From JBLXBZ01 sp048265185 (lineage in GTDB: Bacteria; Pseudomonadota; Alphaproteobacteria; Rhizobiales; Stappiaceae), in the NCBI GenBank assembly GCA_048265185.1, contig JBLXBZ010000001.1, forward strand, positions 620,001 through 684,000: 64,000 nt of DNA. Reading direction: 5' to 3'. Below are positions 18,239-26,426 of this stretch, in pieces; position 1 is the stretch's first letter, and each line of letters starts with the position of its first letter. The notes below the pieces were generated by a model, which saw only the letters and a list, made by a program, of their open reading frames with translations, was not told the DNA's origin and did no database searches. The translations under genes were made by a program, and so were the position numbers.

Positions 18239-19900
18239 CTAGCGCTGTGAAGTCTCCCATGTGGGAGAAATCCACGGCTGCGCATTTTCACGCGCCAATG
18301 GAGGCTTTCCGAGGATGTGGTCGGCGGCCTTTTCGCCGGTCATAATCGACGGCCCGTTAAGATTGCCGTTGGTGATCTGCGGAAAAATGGAGCTATCCGC
18401 CACGCGCAGCCCCTCCACGCCGATAACGCGGCATTCAGGATCGACCACGGCCATAGGATCGTCTTTGGCCCCCATGCGACAGGCGCCGCAGGGGTGATAG
18501 GCGCTTTCTGCGTGCTCGCGAATAAAATCGTTCAGCGCTTCGTCCGATTGCACCGCATCCCCGGGCTGAATTTCGTGACCTCGGAAGGGGGCGAAAGCCT
18601 CTTGCGCGAATATTTCGCGGGTCAGACGAATACAGGTGCGGAAATCCTCCCAATCGCTTTCATGCGACATATAGTTGAAGAAAATACGCGCGGCGTCTTT
18701 GGGATCGGCGGAATTGAGCGTCACCTGCCCGCGAGATTTGGAGCGCATCGGTCCGACATGGGCTTGAAACCCGTGTCCCTCCGCCGCCGCCTGGCCATCG
18801 TAACGTACGGCGATCGGCAAGAAGTGATACTGAATGTCCGGGTAACGCACCCCCGCTTTAGAGCGAATGAAGGCCGCGCTTTCGAATTGGTTCGAAGCAC
18901 CGACCCCCTTACGGGTCAGCAGCCACTGAGCGCCAACAAAGGCCTTGCCTAGAAGACTCCAATATTTGAAAAGCGAAACGGGCTGAGTCGCCGCTTGCTG
19001 AATATAAAGCTCCAAATGATCCTGAAGATTTTGGCCCACGCCCGCGCGGTCAGCAACGACGTCGATTCCATGTTCTGCTAGATGCGCCGCCGGACCAATG
19101 CCCGAAAGCATCAGCAACTTGGGCGAGTTGATCGACGAAGCCGACAAGATCACTTCGCACGTGGCGAGGATCACCTCCACACGGCCCTTACGTGCGATCT
19201 CCACCCCTATGGCCCTGCCCTCCTCGATGACCGCCTTACGCGCCAATCCACGCACGATTACGACATTTCCCGTGGTTAAAGCGGGCTTGAGATAGGCTCT
19301 GTACGCCGACCAGCGAACCCCTTTGTAAATCGTCGCGTCATAGGGGCCAAAGCCCTCTTGCTGTTTGCCGTTATAGTCATCGGTGGTGGGATAGCCTGCT
19401 TGCGCGCCCGCCTTGACGAAGGCTTTGACCAGCGGGTTGTCGCGTTTGCCACGCGAAATATGGAGGGGGCCGTCCTTGCCGCGCCAAGCAGGGTCGCCGC
19501 CATGCCCGCCGCTGTCCCAATTCTCCATGCGTTTATAATAAGGCAGCACATCGGCATAGGCCCACCCTTGCGCGCCCATTTTCTCCCATGCATCAAAGTC
19601 GCAAGCATGCCCGCGCACATAGACCATGCCGTTGATTGACGACGACCCGCCCAGAACGCGCCCGCGAGGCGTGACCAAACGGCGCCCGCCCAAATGCGGC
19701 TCAGGCTCGGATTGATAGCCCCAGTCATAGCGCGCCATGTTCATCGGATAGGACAAAGCGCCCGGCATCTGGATAAAGGGGCCTGCATCAGAGCCGCCTT
19801 CCTCGATCACAATGACCTTTTTACCCGCCTCAGCGAGACGATAGGCGATAGCGCAGCCCGCGGACCCCGCCCCGACAATCACATATTCCGCTTGCATCAC
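18239..19900 (-). CDS. betA: Choline dehydrogenase
   Basis: 553-residue FAD-dependent GMC oxidoreductase that oxidises choline to betaine aldehyde. The FAD motif VIVGAGSAGCAIAYRLAEAG is near the N-terminus, GRVLGGSSSINGMVYVRGH is the GMC signature 1 region, and SAYHPCGACRMG with the C-terminal NGNLNGPSIMTGEKAAD carries the catalytic His/Asn region. It is the last gene of betIBA, seven bases after betB. Length and motifs match BetA. Confidence 0.96.
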   Translation of the reverse strand: MMQAEYVIVGAGSAGCAIAYRLAEAGKKVIVIEEGGSDAGPFIQMPGALSYPMNMARYDWGYQSEPEPHLGGRRLVTPRGRVLGGSSSINGMVYVRGHACDFDAWEKMGAQGWAYADVLPYYKRMENWDSGGHGGDPAWRGKDGPLHISRGKRDNPLVKAFVKAGAQAGYPTTDDYNGKQQEGFGPYDATIYKGVRWSAYRAYLKPALTTGNVVIVRGLARKAVIEEGRAIGVEIARKGRVEVILATCEVILSASSINSPKLLMLSGIGPAAHLAEHGIDVVADRAGVGQNLQDHLELYIQQAATQPVSLFKYWSLLGKAFVGAQWLLTRKGVGASNQFESAAFIRSKAGVRYPDIQYHFLPIAVRYDGQAAAEGHGFQAHVGPMRSKSRGQVTLNSADPKDAARIFFNYMSHESDWEDFRTCIRLTREIFAQEAFAPFRGHEIQPGDAVQSDEALNDFIREHAESAYHPCGACRMGAKDDPMAVVDPECRVIGVEGLRVADSSIFPQITNGNLNGPSIMTGEKAADHILGKPPLARENAQPWISPTWETSQR

Positions 19901-19907
19901 GCCCCCC

Positions 19908-21368
19908 TTAAAACGGCGCTTCTGTGTCGTTCATGCCGACGTAAACGCTTTTGATCTGGCTGTAGTGCTCGATCGCCGCCTTGGAGTTTTCACGCCCCAC
20001 GCCCGAGAGCTTAGAACCTCCGAATGGCGCCTCTACGGGCGTGAGGTTATAAGCGTTGATATAACAAGTACCCGCCTCGAACGCCGCCGCGACGCGGTGC
20101 GCGCGGGTCAGGTCGTTGGTGAACACCCCGGCGGCCAGACCGAATTCGGTGGCGTTGGCGCGTTTGACCCCTTCCTCTTCAGTGGCAAATTTCAGCACCG
20201 ACATGACCGGCCCGAAAATCTCTTCACGGGCGATAGTCATCTCGTCAGTGACATCGGCGAAAAGGGTCGGTTCGATATAAAAGCCCTGACCATCGATCTT
20301 TTCGCCGCCCTTGACCAAACGCGCGCCTTCTTTAACGCCCTTGGCGATATAGCCCTCAACAATGGCGCGTTGGCGTTCGCTGATCATTGGGCCAATGGTG
20401 GTGTTCTCGGCCATAGGATCGCCAATCACCGCTCCTTCCATCCGCGCCGCCACCCGAGCCACGAAGCGATCGTAAAGACCTTCCTGAACGAAAACGCGCG
20501 TCCCGTTGGAGCAAATCTGGCCCGTAGAATAGAAATTACCGTTAATCGCGGCGGAGACGGCGTTTTCCAAATCGGCGTCATCAAACACGAGGATTGGAGA
20601 TTTACCGCCAAGCTCCATGGTCACATGGCGAATGCCGTCGGCGGCGGCGGCGTAGACCTTGCGCCCCGTAGGCACCGAGCCTGTGAGCGACACCTTGTTC
20701 ACGCGGGCGTCCGTGACGAGGGACGCGCCCGTCTCGCCAAAGCCCTGAACCACGTTGAACAATCCCGCAGGCGCGCCCGCCTCCAGCAATATTTCAGCCA
20801 GTTGCAATGCGCTAAGCGGCGTCATTTCCGAAGGCTTGAACACCATAGCATTGCCGCAAGCCAATGCGGGCGCGGCCTTCCAGCTTGCAATCTGGATCGG
20901 GTAGTTCCACGCGCCCACCCCCACGCAAACGCCCAGAGCCTCGCGGCGCGTGTAAACGAAATCCCCCCCCGCCAAGGGAATATGCTCGCCCGTCAGCGTT
21001 CCCGCCAGCCCGCCGAAATATTCAAGCGCGTCCGCTCCTGAGGCAGCGTCGGCGATAAGCGTTTCGGACATGGGCTTGCCCGTGTCATGCGTTTCGATCA
21101 CCGACAGGTCGTGGTTGCGCGCGCGCATGATTTCAGCGGCGCGGCGCAGCACCCGCCCCCGCTCAGAACCGGACAAGGCGGCCCATTCGATCTGCGCCGT
21201 TCTGGCGGACTCCAGCGCTTGATCAATGATCGCAGGCGTCGCGGCGTGCAAAACCGCAATGGCTTTGCCCGTGTGTGGGTAAATCACCTCAATCGGCGCG
21301 CCCGCCGTATCCTCGACATAGGCGCCATCGATGAAATGGCTGGCTTTCGGCTGGAAGTCTTGGGTCAT
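19908..21368 (-). CDS. betB: Betaine aldehyde dehydrogenase
   Basis: 486-residue NAD(P)-dependent aldehyde dehydrogenase that converts betaine aldehyde to the osmoprotectant glycine betaine. The catalytic Glu is in VTMELGGKSP, the catalytic Cys in TGQICSNGTRVFV, and the C-terminal NAYNLTPVEAPFGGSKLSG is typical of BetB. It lies two bases after betI and seven before betA. A long antisense open frame over this gene (plus strand, about 19965-21041) is a codon-bias shadow. Confidence 0.97.
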   Translation of the reverse strand: MTQDFQPKASHFIDGAYVEDTAGAPIEVIYPHTGKAIAVLHAATPAIIDQALESARTAQIEWAALSGSERGRVLRRAAEIMRARNHDLSVIETHDTGKPMSETLIADAASGADALEYFGGLAGTLTGEHIPLAGGDFVYTRREALGVCVGVGAWNYPIQIASWKAAPALACGNAMVFKPSEMTPLSALQLAEILLEAGAPAGLFNVVQGFGETGASLVTDARVNKVSLTGSVPTGRKVYAAAADGIRHVTMELGGKSPILVFDDADLENAVSAAINGNFYSTGQICSNGTRVFVQEGLYDRFVARVAARMEGAVIGDPMAENTTIGPMISERQRAIVEGYIAKGVKEGARLVKGGEKIDGQGFYIEPTLFADVTDEMTIAREEIFGPVMSVLKFATEEEGVKRANATEFGLAAGVFTNDLTRAHRVAAAFEAGTCYINAYNLTPVEAPFGGSKLSGVGRENSKAAIEHYSQIKSVYVGMNDTEAPF

Positions 21369-21370
21369 TT

Positions 21371-22057
21371 CTACTCCTGCGGCCCCGCGAGTGGGGCGAT
21401 GGGATTCGGATCTGCGTCGGCGAGGGAAATGTCGTCATTTTCATGAACTTCAGTGCATTCGGCGGCGATCGCCCGAAGCACGTGCTGGGCGCCTTCCGAC
21501 CCATCGACGGCGCCGATGGCCTCTTCAGCGCTGCGCAGCACTTTCGTGTCGAGGGCGTAGCGCAAATAGAGGCCGTCGATCAGGCCGGAGACGCGCCGGG
21601 CCACATCAGGCGCCCGTTCATGAACCTTCGAGCGCAGCGCATAGACAAGATTTGAGTGCAAACGGCGTTGATAGACATAAAGCAACCGCCGCGCCGGTTC
21701 AGAGCGCAGCGCAAGCGCATAAAAATTCACCCAAGCGCAAATTGCTTCGCGCCGGAAACTCGACATGCCGAAGCTGGCCTGCACGATAGCGTGAAGTCTA
21801 TCGTCCGCGGTCTTCGCGCCCTGCAACCCCTTGAGAACATCAACGCCGTAATCGGTCAGGATGGAGCGCATGGCGGCGAGAAACAAACCTTCCTTGTCGC
21901 CGAAATAATGAAAGGCCAGGCCAGCGGAAACACCTGCGTTTTTGGCGATCTGGCTGGTCGTCACATCGAGAGACCCCGTCGCGCCGATCTCTCGAATCGT
22001 CGCTTCGATCAGCTCCGCCCTGCGCTCCTTCTCTGATTTGCGTGACTTACCCGCCAT
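21371..22057 (-). CDS. betI: Choline-responsive TetR-family repressor BetI
   Basis: 228-residue regulator. The N-terminal helix-turn-helix (ATIREIGATGSLDVTTSQIA, then KNAGVSAGLAFHYFGDKEGLF) is typical of BetI, which releases the bet promoter when choline is present. It is longer than enterobacterial BetI, with an extra acidic C-terminal tail. First gene of betIBA, divergent from choX; the palindrome at 22106-22125 in the gap is its likely operator. Confidence 0.92.
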   Translation of the reverse strand: MAGKSRKSEKERRAELIEATIREIGATGSLDVTTSQIAKNAGVSAGLAFHYFGDKEGLFLAAMRSILTDYGVDVLKGLQGAKTADDRLHAIVQASFGMSSFRREAICAWVNFYALALRSEPARRLLYVYQRRLHSNLVYALRSKVHERAPDVARRVSGLIDGLYLRYALDTKVLRSAEEAIGAVDGSEGAQHVLRAIAAECTEVHENDDISLADADPNPIAPLAGPQE

Positions 22058-22105
22058 TTAGACGCCTTTTATCTCTTGCGGTTGCTTTTCTGAAATATGG
22101 CATTA

Positions 22106-22125
22106 TTAATTGACTCGTCAATCAA
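22106..22125. promoter_or_regulatory. Probable BetI operator
   Basis: ATTGAC (22109-22114) and GTCAAT (22117-22122) are perfect inverted repeats with a two-base spacer, extendable to nine positions per arm (TTAATTGAC/GTCAATCAA) with one mismatch. TTGATTG-type half-sites are what I recall for BetI operators. The site lies between the divergent betI (starts 22057) and choX (starts 22152), so one protein could control both transcription units. Confidence 0.75.
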
Positions 22126-22151
22126 TAACTTTCATCAACACAGGGGCCAAC

Positions 22152-23072
22152 ATGAAACTCGCACTTTATTCCTCCGTTTTTGCACTTTGCGCCACCACGG
22201 CGCTCGCAGATTGCGGCAAGGTGACTTTTTCCGATGTAGGTTGGACCGACATCACGGCGACAACCGCTGTGGCAACCACCGTGCTCGACGCTTTGGGCTA
22301 TGAAACAGATGTTCGCGTGCTGTCCGTTCCCGTAACCTATGTGTCTCTTGAAAAGGGCGATGTGGATGTGTTCCTCGGCAACTGGATGCCGACGATGGAG
22401 GCCGATATCGCGCCATATCGTGAAAAAGGCACGGTGGATACTGTGCGCGCAAATCTCGAAGGCGCGAAATATACGCTTGCGACCAACGCCGCTGGCGCAG
22501 CGCTTGGCGTCGACAGCTTTGCAGCCATCGCAAAGCAGGCTGACGCGCTGGATGAGACTATCTACGGCATTGAACCAGGCAATGACGGCAACCGTCTGAT
22601 CATGGACATGATCAAGGACGACGCTTTTGGCTTGAAAGAATTTGACGTGAAAGAAAGCTCTGAGCAGGGTATGCTCAGTCAAGTTGCGCGTTTGTCGAAA
22701 AAAGACGAGCCGATCGTCTTCCTCGCGTGGGAACCGCATCCCATGAACGCCAATTTCGACCTAACCTACCTTAAGGGCGGCGATGACTGGTTCGGCCCCA
22801 ACTACGGCGGCGCCACCGTCTACACCAACACCCGGGCGGGTTATGTGAAAGAGTGCCCCAATGTCGGCGCTCTTTTGAACAATCTCGAATTTTCGCTGCA
22901 ACTTGAAAACGAAATCATGGGCGCAATTCTCAATGACGGAGAGAAAGCCCCGGATGCAGCCAAGTCTTGGCTCGCGGCCAATCCCCAGGTGCTGGACGGC
23001 TGGCTCGAAGGGGTGAAGACGAAAGACGGCGCAGAAGGTCTTCCTGCGGTCAAGGCCTCTCTCGGACTCTGA
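22152..23072 (+). CDS. choX: Choline ABC transporter substrate-binding protein
   Basis: 306-residue periplasmic protein of the OpuAC/ProX-like family. A Sec signal peptide (residues 1-19, cleaved after ALA) leads into DCGKVTFSDVGWTDITATTAV. Aromatic residues for a quaternary-amine cage are spread along the chain (WTD, NWMPTMEAD, FLAWEPHPMN). The 22152 ATG has AGGGG upstream; an in-frame start at 22110 would lie inside the BetI operator and is rejected. First gene of choXWV. Confidence 0.93.
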   Translation: MKLALYSSVFALCATTALADCGKVTFSDVGWTDITATTAVATTVLDALGYETDVRVLSVPVTYVSLEKGDVDVFLGNWMPTMEADIAPYREKGTVDTVRANLEGAKYTLATNAAGAALGVDSFAAIAKQADALDETIYGIEPGNDGNRLIMDMIKDDAFGLKEFDVKESSEQGMLSQVARLSKKDEPIVFLAWEPHPMNANFDLTYLKGGDDWFGPNYGGATVYTNTRAGYVKECPNVGALLNNLEFSLQLENEIMGAILNDGEKAPDAAKSWLAANPQVLDGWLEGVKTKDGAEGLPAVKASLGL

Positions 23073-23088
23073 TCCCTCCAATCCCGCA

Positions 23089-23118
23089 ACGCCCCCACTT
23101 TGAACCGGGGGCGTTTTT
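23089..23118 (+). terminator. Attenuator hairpin between choX and choW
   Basis: ACGCCCCC (23089-23096) and GGGGGCGT (23107-23114) form a perfect 8-bp G+C-rich stem followed by TTTTT. It lies 16 bases after the choX stop and 36 before the choW start. As in the aap operon, partial termination here would favour the binding protein over the permease. Confidence 0.85.
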
Positions 23119-23153
23119 CTGGGACGACGCAAAACAGTGGAAAGGGACAGAAC

Positions 23154-23990
23154 TTGGAATGGCTGACTGACAACAAGCTGCCGGTTGGGGATTTCGCCAG
23201 CGCGGCGTTCCAATGGATACGCGATCATGCGGAAGGAGCGCTGGATGCGCTTTCAGTCGCAATGGAAACGATGATCGACGCGATCCTCTGGCTCCTGCAA
23301 ACGCCGCCGCCAATCTTTGTCGTGCTCGTCTTTGTCGCTCTTACATGGGCGCTGCAACGCAACTGGAAAACCTGCCTGCTGGTGGCGCTCGGCTTTCTCT
23401 TCATCCTTAATCAAGATTACTGGGAAGAAACGACGGAAAGCCTGACGCTTGTTCTCTCCGCCTGTGTAGTTTGCATGGCCATCGGCGTGCCGATCGGCAT
23501 CGCCGCCGCGCATCGTCCGCGCTTTTATGCGGTCCTGCGTCCGGTCCTTGATTTGATGCAAACCCTGCCGACCTTCGTCTATCTGATTCCCGCGATCGTC
23601 TTCTTCGGCATCGGCATGGTCCCGGGCCTCATCGCCACCGTTATATTCGTGCTGCCCGCGCCGATCCGGCTAACGCAGCTCGGCGTCTCCTCCACCCCGG
23701 AGCAATTGACCGAGGCCGTGCGCGCCTTCGGCGGCTCCGACCGGGACGTTCTTTTCAAAGCGGAGCTCCCCTACGCCCTACCGCAGATCAAAGCGGGCCT
23801 CAATCAAACGATCATGCTCGCCCTCTCAATGGTTGTGATCGCGGCCCTTGTTGGCGCGGACGGCCTTGGCGTGCCCGTGGTGCGCGCGCTTAATCAAGTG
23901 AACACCTCGCTCGGATTTGAAAGCGGCCTTGTAATTGTGGTGCTCGCCATCATCCTCGACCGGATGCTCAACAAAGGAGACGCGCAATGA
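23154..23990 (+). CDS. choW: Choline ABC transporter permease
   Basis: 278-residue inner-membrane permease of the ProW/OpuAB group, with about six helices and the EAA loop (SSTPEQLTEAVRAFGGSDRD, then FKAELPYALPQIKAGLNQ). I start it at a TTG, 23154 (reading LEWLTDNKLPVGDF), because relatives begin with this sequence and GGAAAGGGA precedes it. A longer reading from 23100 begins inside the attenuator hairpin and is unlikely. Its stop overlaps the choV start by four bases. Confidence 0.92.
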   Translation: MEWLTDNKLPVGDFASAAFQWIRDHAEGALDALSVAMETMIDAILWLLQTPPPIFVVLVFVALTWALQRNWKTCLLVALGFLFILNQDYWEETTESLTLVLSACVVCMAIGVPIGIAAAHRPRFYAVLRPVLDLMQTLPTFVYLIPAIVFFGIGMVPGLIATVIFVLPAPIRLTQLGVSSTPEQLTEAVRAFGGSDRDVLFKAELPYALPQIKAGLNQTIMLALSMVVIAALVGADGLGVPVVRALNQVNTSLGFESGLVIVVLAIILDRMLNKGDAQ

Positions 23991-25015
23991 CGCAAGATGC
24001 GAACATCGCCGTCAAGATCGACAACGTCTCTATCGTGTTCGGAAACGCCCCCGAGAGCGCCCTGCCCTATATGGACGAAGGGCTGGATCGCTCCGAAGTT
24101 CAGGAGAAATGCGCTCAGGTTCTCGGAGTTCATAACTGCTCTCTGGAGATTAAAGAGGGCGAAATTCTCGTACTCATGGGTCTGTCGGGATCCGGTAAAT
24201 CCACGCTCCTGCGCGGTGTCAACGGGCTAAACCCCGCCGTGCGCGGCGCGGTGCATGTGCGCGACGGAAACGCGCTGGCGAATGTCACCGAAGCCTCCGG
24301 CGTCGACCTGCGCCGCATCCGCCGCGAACGTCTCGCCATGGTGTTCCAGCAGTTCAGCTTACTGCCGTGGCGCAGCGTGGCGGAGAATGTCGGGTTAGGC
24401 CTTGAGCTCGGCGGCATGAACAAAAAGGCGCGGCGCAAAAAGGTGCTAGAGCAGCTTGAACTCGTCGGCTTGTCCGATTGGGCGGACAACAAGGTGAGCG
24501 AGCTGTCGGGAGGCATGCAGCAACGCGTGGGCCTGGCGCGCGCTTTCGCCACCGACGCCCCTATCCTGCTGATGGACGAGCCTTTTTCCGCGCTCGACCC
24601 GCTTATCCGCAACAAGCTGCAAGATGAACTACTGGAGCTTCAGGCGCGCTTACAACGAACGATTGTCTTTGTGTCGCATGACCTTGATGAAGCCTTCAAA
24701 CTCGGGAACCGCATCGCCATCATGGAAGGCGGACGGATCATCCAGTGCGGAACGCCCAACGAGATAGCGGCGAAGCCTGCAAACGCCTATGTCGAGGAGT
24801 TCGTCGCCTATTCCAATCCGCTGACTTTTCTGCGGGCGAAGGATGTGATGGAGGACGGCGACGGTGAAACTGATATCGAGGTCGACGAAGATACGCCTGT
24901 TCTCGAATTCGCTCGCCGCCTGTCCGAGCAGAACACGCCCGTCGCCGTCCTCAGCGCCGGCAAACGCGTCGGCGTCGTCACCCCCACCTCGCTTTTGGGC
25001 AGCCTTCTACGCTAG
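23987..25015 (+). CDS. choV: Choline ABC transporter ATP-binding protein
   Basis: 342-residue ATPase of the ProV/OpuAA group. Walker A GLSGSGKST, signature LSGGMQQRVGLARAF and Walker B ILLMDEPFSALD are intact. About 45 residues before the nucleotide-binding core (with ALPYMDEGLDRSEVQE) are typical of ChoV. The C-terminus is a shortened regulatory tail rather than a full pair of CBS domains. It is translationally coupled to choW and ends the operon. Confidence 0.95.
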   Translation: MTQDANIAVKIDNVSIVFGNAPESALPYMDEGLDRSEVQEKCAQVLGVHNCSLEIKEGEILVLMGLSGSGKSTLLRGVNGLNPAVRGAVHVRDGNALANVTEASGVDLRRIRRERLAMVFQQFSLLPWRSVAENVGLGLELGGMNKKARRKKVLEQLELVGLSDWADNKVSELSGGMQQRVGLARAFATDAPILLMDEPFSALDPLIRNKLQDELLELQARLQRTIVFVSHDLDEAFKLGNRIAIMEGGRIIQCGTPNEIAAKPANAYVEEFVAYSNPLTFLRAKDVMEDGDGETDIEVDEDTPVLEFARRLSEQNTPVAVLSAGKRVGVVTPTSLLGSLLR

Positions 25016-25044
25016 AATAACGCCTCAAGCCGGACGGCGATTAT

Positions 25045-25070
25045 GACGCGGCGGATCATCGCGCCGCGTC
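25045..25070. terminator. Possible terminator hairpin after choV
   Basis: GACGCGGCG (25045-25053) and CGCCGCGTC (25062-25070) form a perfect 9-bp stem between the convergent choV and WD40 genes. No T-run follows on either strand, so it is at best a weak or factor-assisted terminator. Confidence 0.45.
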
Positions 25071-25089
25071 CCCAAAATCACGATGAGAC

Positions 25090-26247
25090 TTACTCAAGTT
25101 CCGCCAGAACGTTTTGCAAAATTTGCGCCCCGGACCAGACGCCATATTGCATCAGGGTCACTGCGCCGGCCGCGCCGCCGCTCGCCAGAAAAGCCCCATT
25201 TTGCGACCATGACAAGGCCGTGATCGTTTGTCCGTCAGGACGCCGCGCTTTGACCACCTGATTTTGATCCGGACCGCAAATCAACACCGTTCCATCAGAA
25301 AATCCGGCGGCAATCAACGCTCCATGCGGCTGAGCGCAAACCACGGTGACTTTGGCGCTTGGCGAATAGCCTATTTGAACCATTTCCGGGCCGGAGGCGA
25401 ATTCATTCCCGAACGCCCAAAGCGTCAATCGATCATAGCCCGAACAGCTGAAATATCGGCTGTCTTCAGTCCACGCGCAGTTCAAGGCGTGGTCGGGAAA
25501 CGAACCGAAGCAAACCCGTCTCCCACGCGTTAAATCCCATGCAAAAAACGTATTCTCCTCAGAGCTCACCACGATAAACCGTCCATCCGGGGACCAGCTC
25601 AACACTCCTGTCCCTCCCTTACACCGCAACAGTTTTTTCTCTCCGCTCTGCATATCCAGAACGAAAACCCCCGTATCGGTGAGCATCGCCACACACTCTC
25701 CCGAAGGAGAAAAACAGAGAGCTTCCGCCCCCGCCTCATCGTAAGAAATTGAGTTTAAAACGCCCGATGGGTCGCAAAGATACAGGTTTTCATCGTCACA
25801 AGCGGCGATCCAGCCAGTATCGTCATGAACGGAGACGAAACTCATTCGCGCGCCCGCATCGAACACCACATCTTCCGCTGCATCAATTTCGCAAAAAAGA
25901 ACCGGCCCATGAGACGCCTTCACGATAAAGCCGCCGCGAAACTGCATGAGGCTCCGCACCGGCCCATAGCCAACCGCCGCGCCATTTTCTGTTGGCTCAG
26001 TCGAGGCGGAAAGGTCGATTTGGTCCAACCGCGACAGGCTGGACATTTGCGCCTGCAGAAAAGTCAATTTTGTATCGCCGCTAGCCACCGCCACTGTCGA
26101 AGAGGCGCCAAAGGCGAGCGCGGTGACGTTTGCGCCGAGCACATACTCCGCGATTTGAAAATCCGAATCCGGCTGATCCATAAAATCGCTCAAAACTGAA
26201 AACCTTGTTCGCCATCCACCAAACAGTCTGAAAATAAATTCCGCCAT
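25090..26247 (-). CDS. WD40-repeat protein
   Basis: 385-residue predicted beta-propeller. Successive repeats of about 40 residues contain the WD-type endings and GH-like turns: LSWSPDGRFIVVSSEENTFF then AWDLTRG; ALCFSPSGECVAMLTDTGVF; LSWSQNGAFLASGGAAG. No signal peptide or catalytic domain is seen, so it is probably a cytoplasmic scaffold of unknown partner. An alternative start at 26181 (MDQPDSDFQ) fits the first repeat better; neither has a strong ribosome site. It is convergent with choV and divergent from fhs. Confidence 0.85.
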   Translation of the reverse strand: MAEFIFRLFGGWRTRFSVLSDFMDQPDSDFQIAEYVLGANVTALAFGASSTVAVASGDTKLTFLQAQMSSLSRLDQIDLSASTEPTENGAAVGYGPVRSLMQFRGGFIVKASHGPVLFCEIDAAEDVVFDAGARMSFVSVHDDTGWIAACDDENLYLCDPSGVLNSISYDEAGAEALCFSPSGECVAMLTDTGVFVLDMQSGEKKLLRCKGGTGVLSWSPDGRFIVVSSEENTFFAWDLTRGRRVCFGSFPDHALNCAWTEDSRYFSCSGYDRLTLWAFGNEFASGPEMVQIGYSPSAKVTVVCAQPHGALIAAGFSDGTVLICGPDQNQVVKARRPDGQTITALSWSQNGAFLASGGAAGAVTLMQYGVWSGAQILQNVLAELE

Positions 26248-26426
26248 CAGAACGACAACGGCATAAAAACAAGCTCAGAAAATCATCATATTATTTAAAG
26301 ATAACGCAATTCCAATTGGTTTCGAAGAACCGCCTCCACGTGAAGTTCATAATTTCTGCAAACACTAACTGACAGATACGAAAATGCAGATTACCCTCTC
26401 AAAAACAAGCGAGAGAGTCACTCCAC

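Noticed and set aside
19965..21041. A 358-codon open frame antisense to betB
   Set aside because: It lies wholly inside betB, whose motifs are intact, and its translation is Arg/His-rich with no domain. This is a G+C codon-bias shadow.
26248..26426. A folate-type riboswitch before fhs
   Set aside because: Only a weak CTCTC/GAGAG pairing is seen just before the start; no known riboswitch core is recognised.
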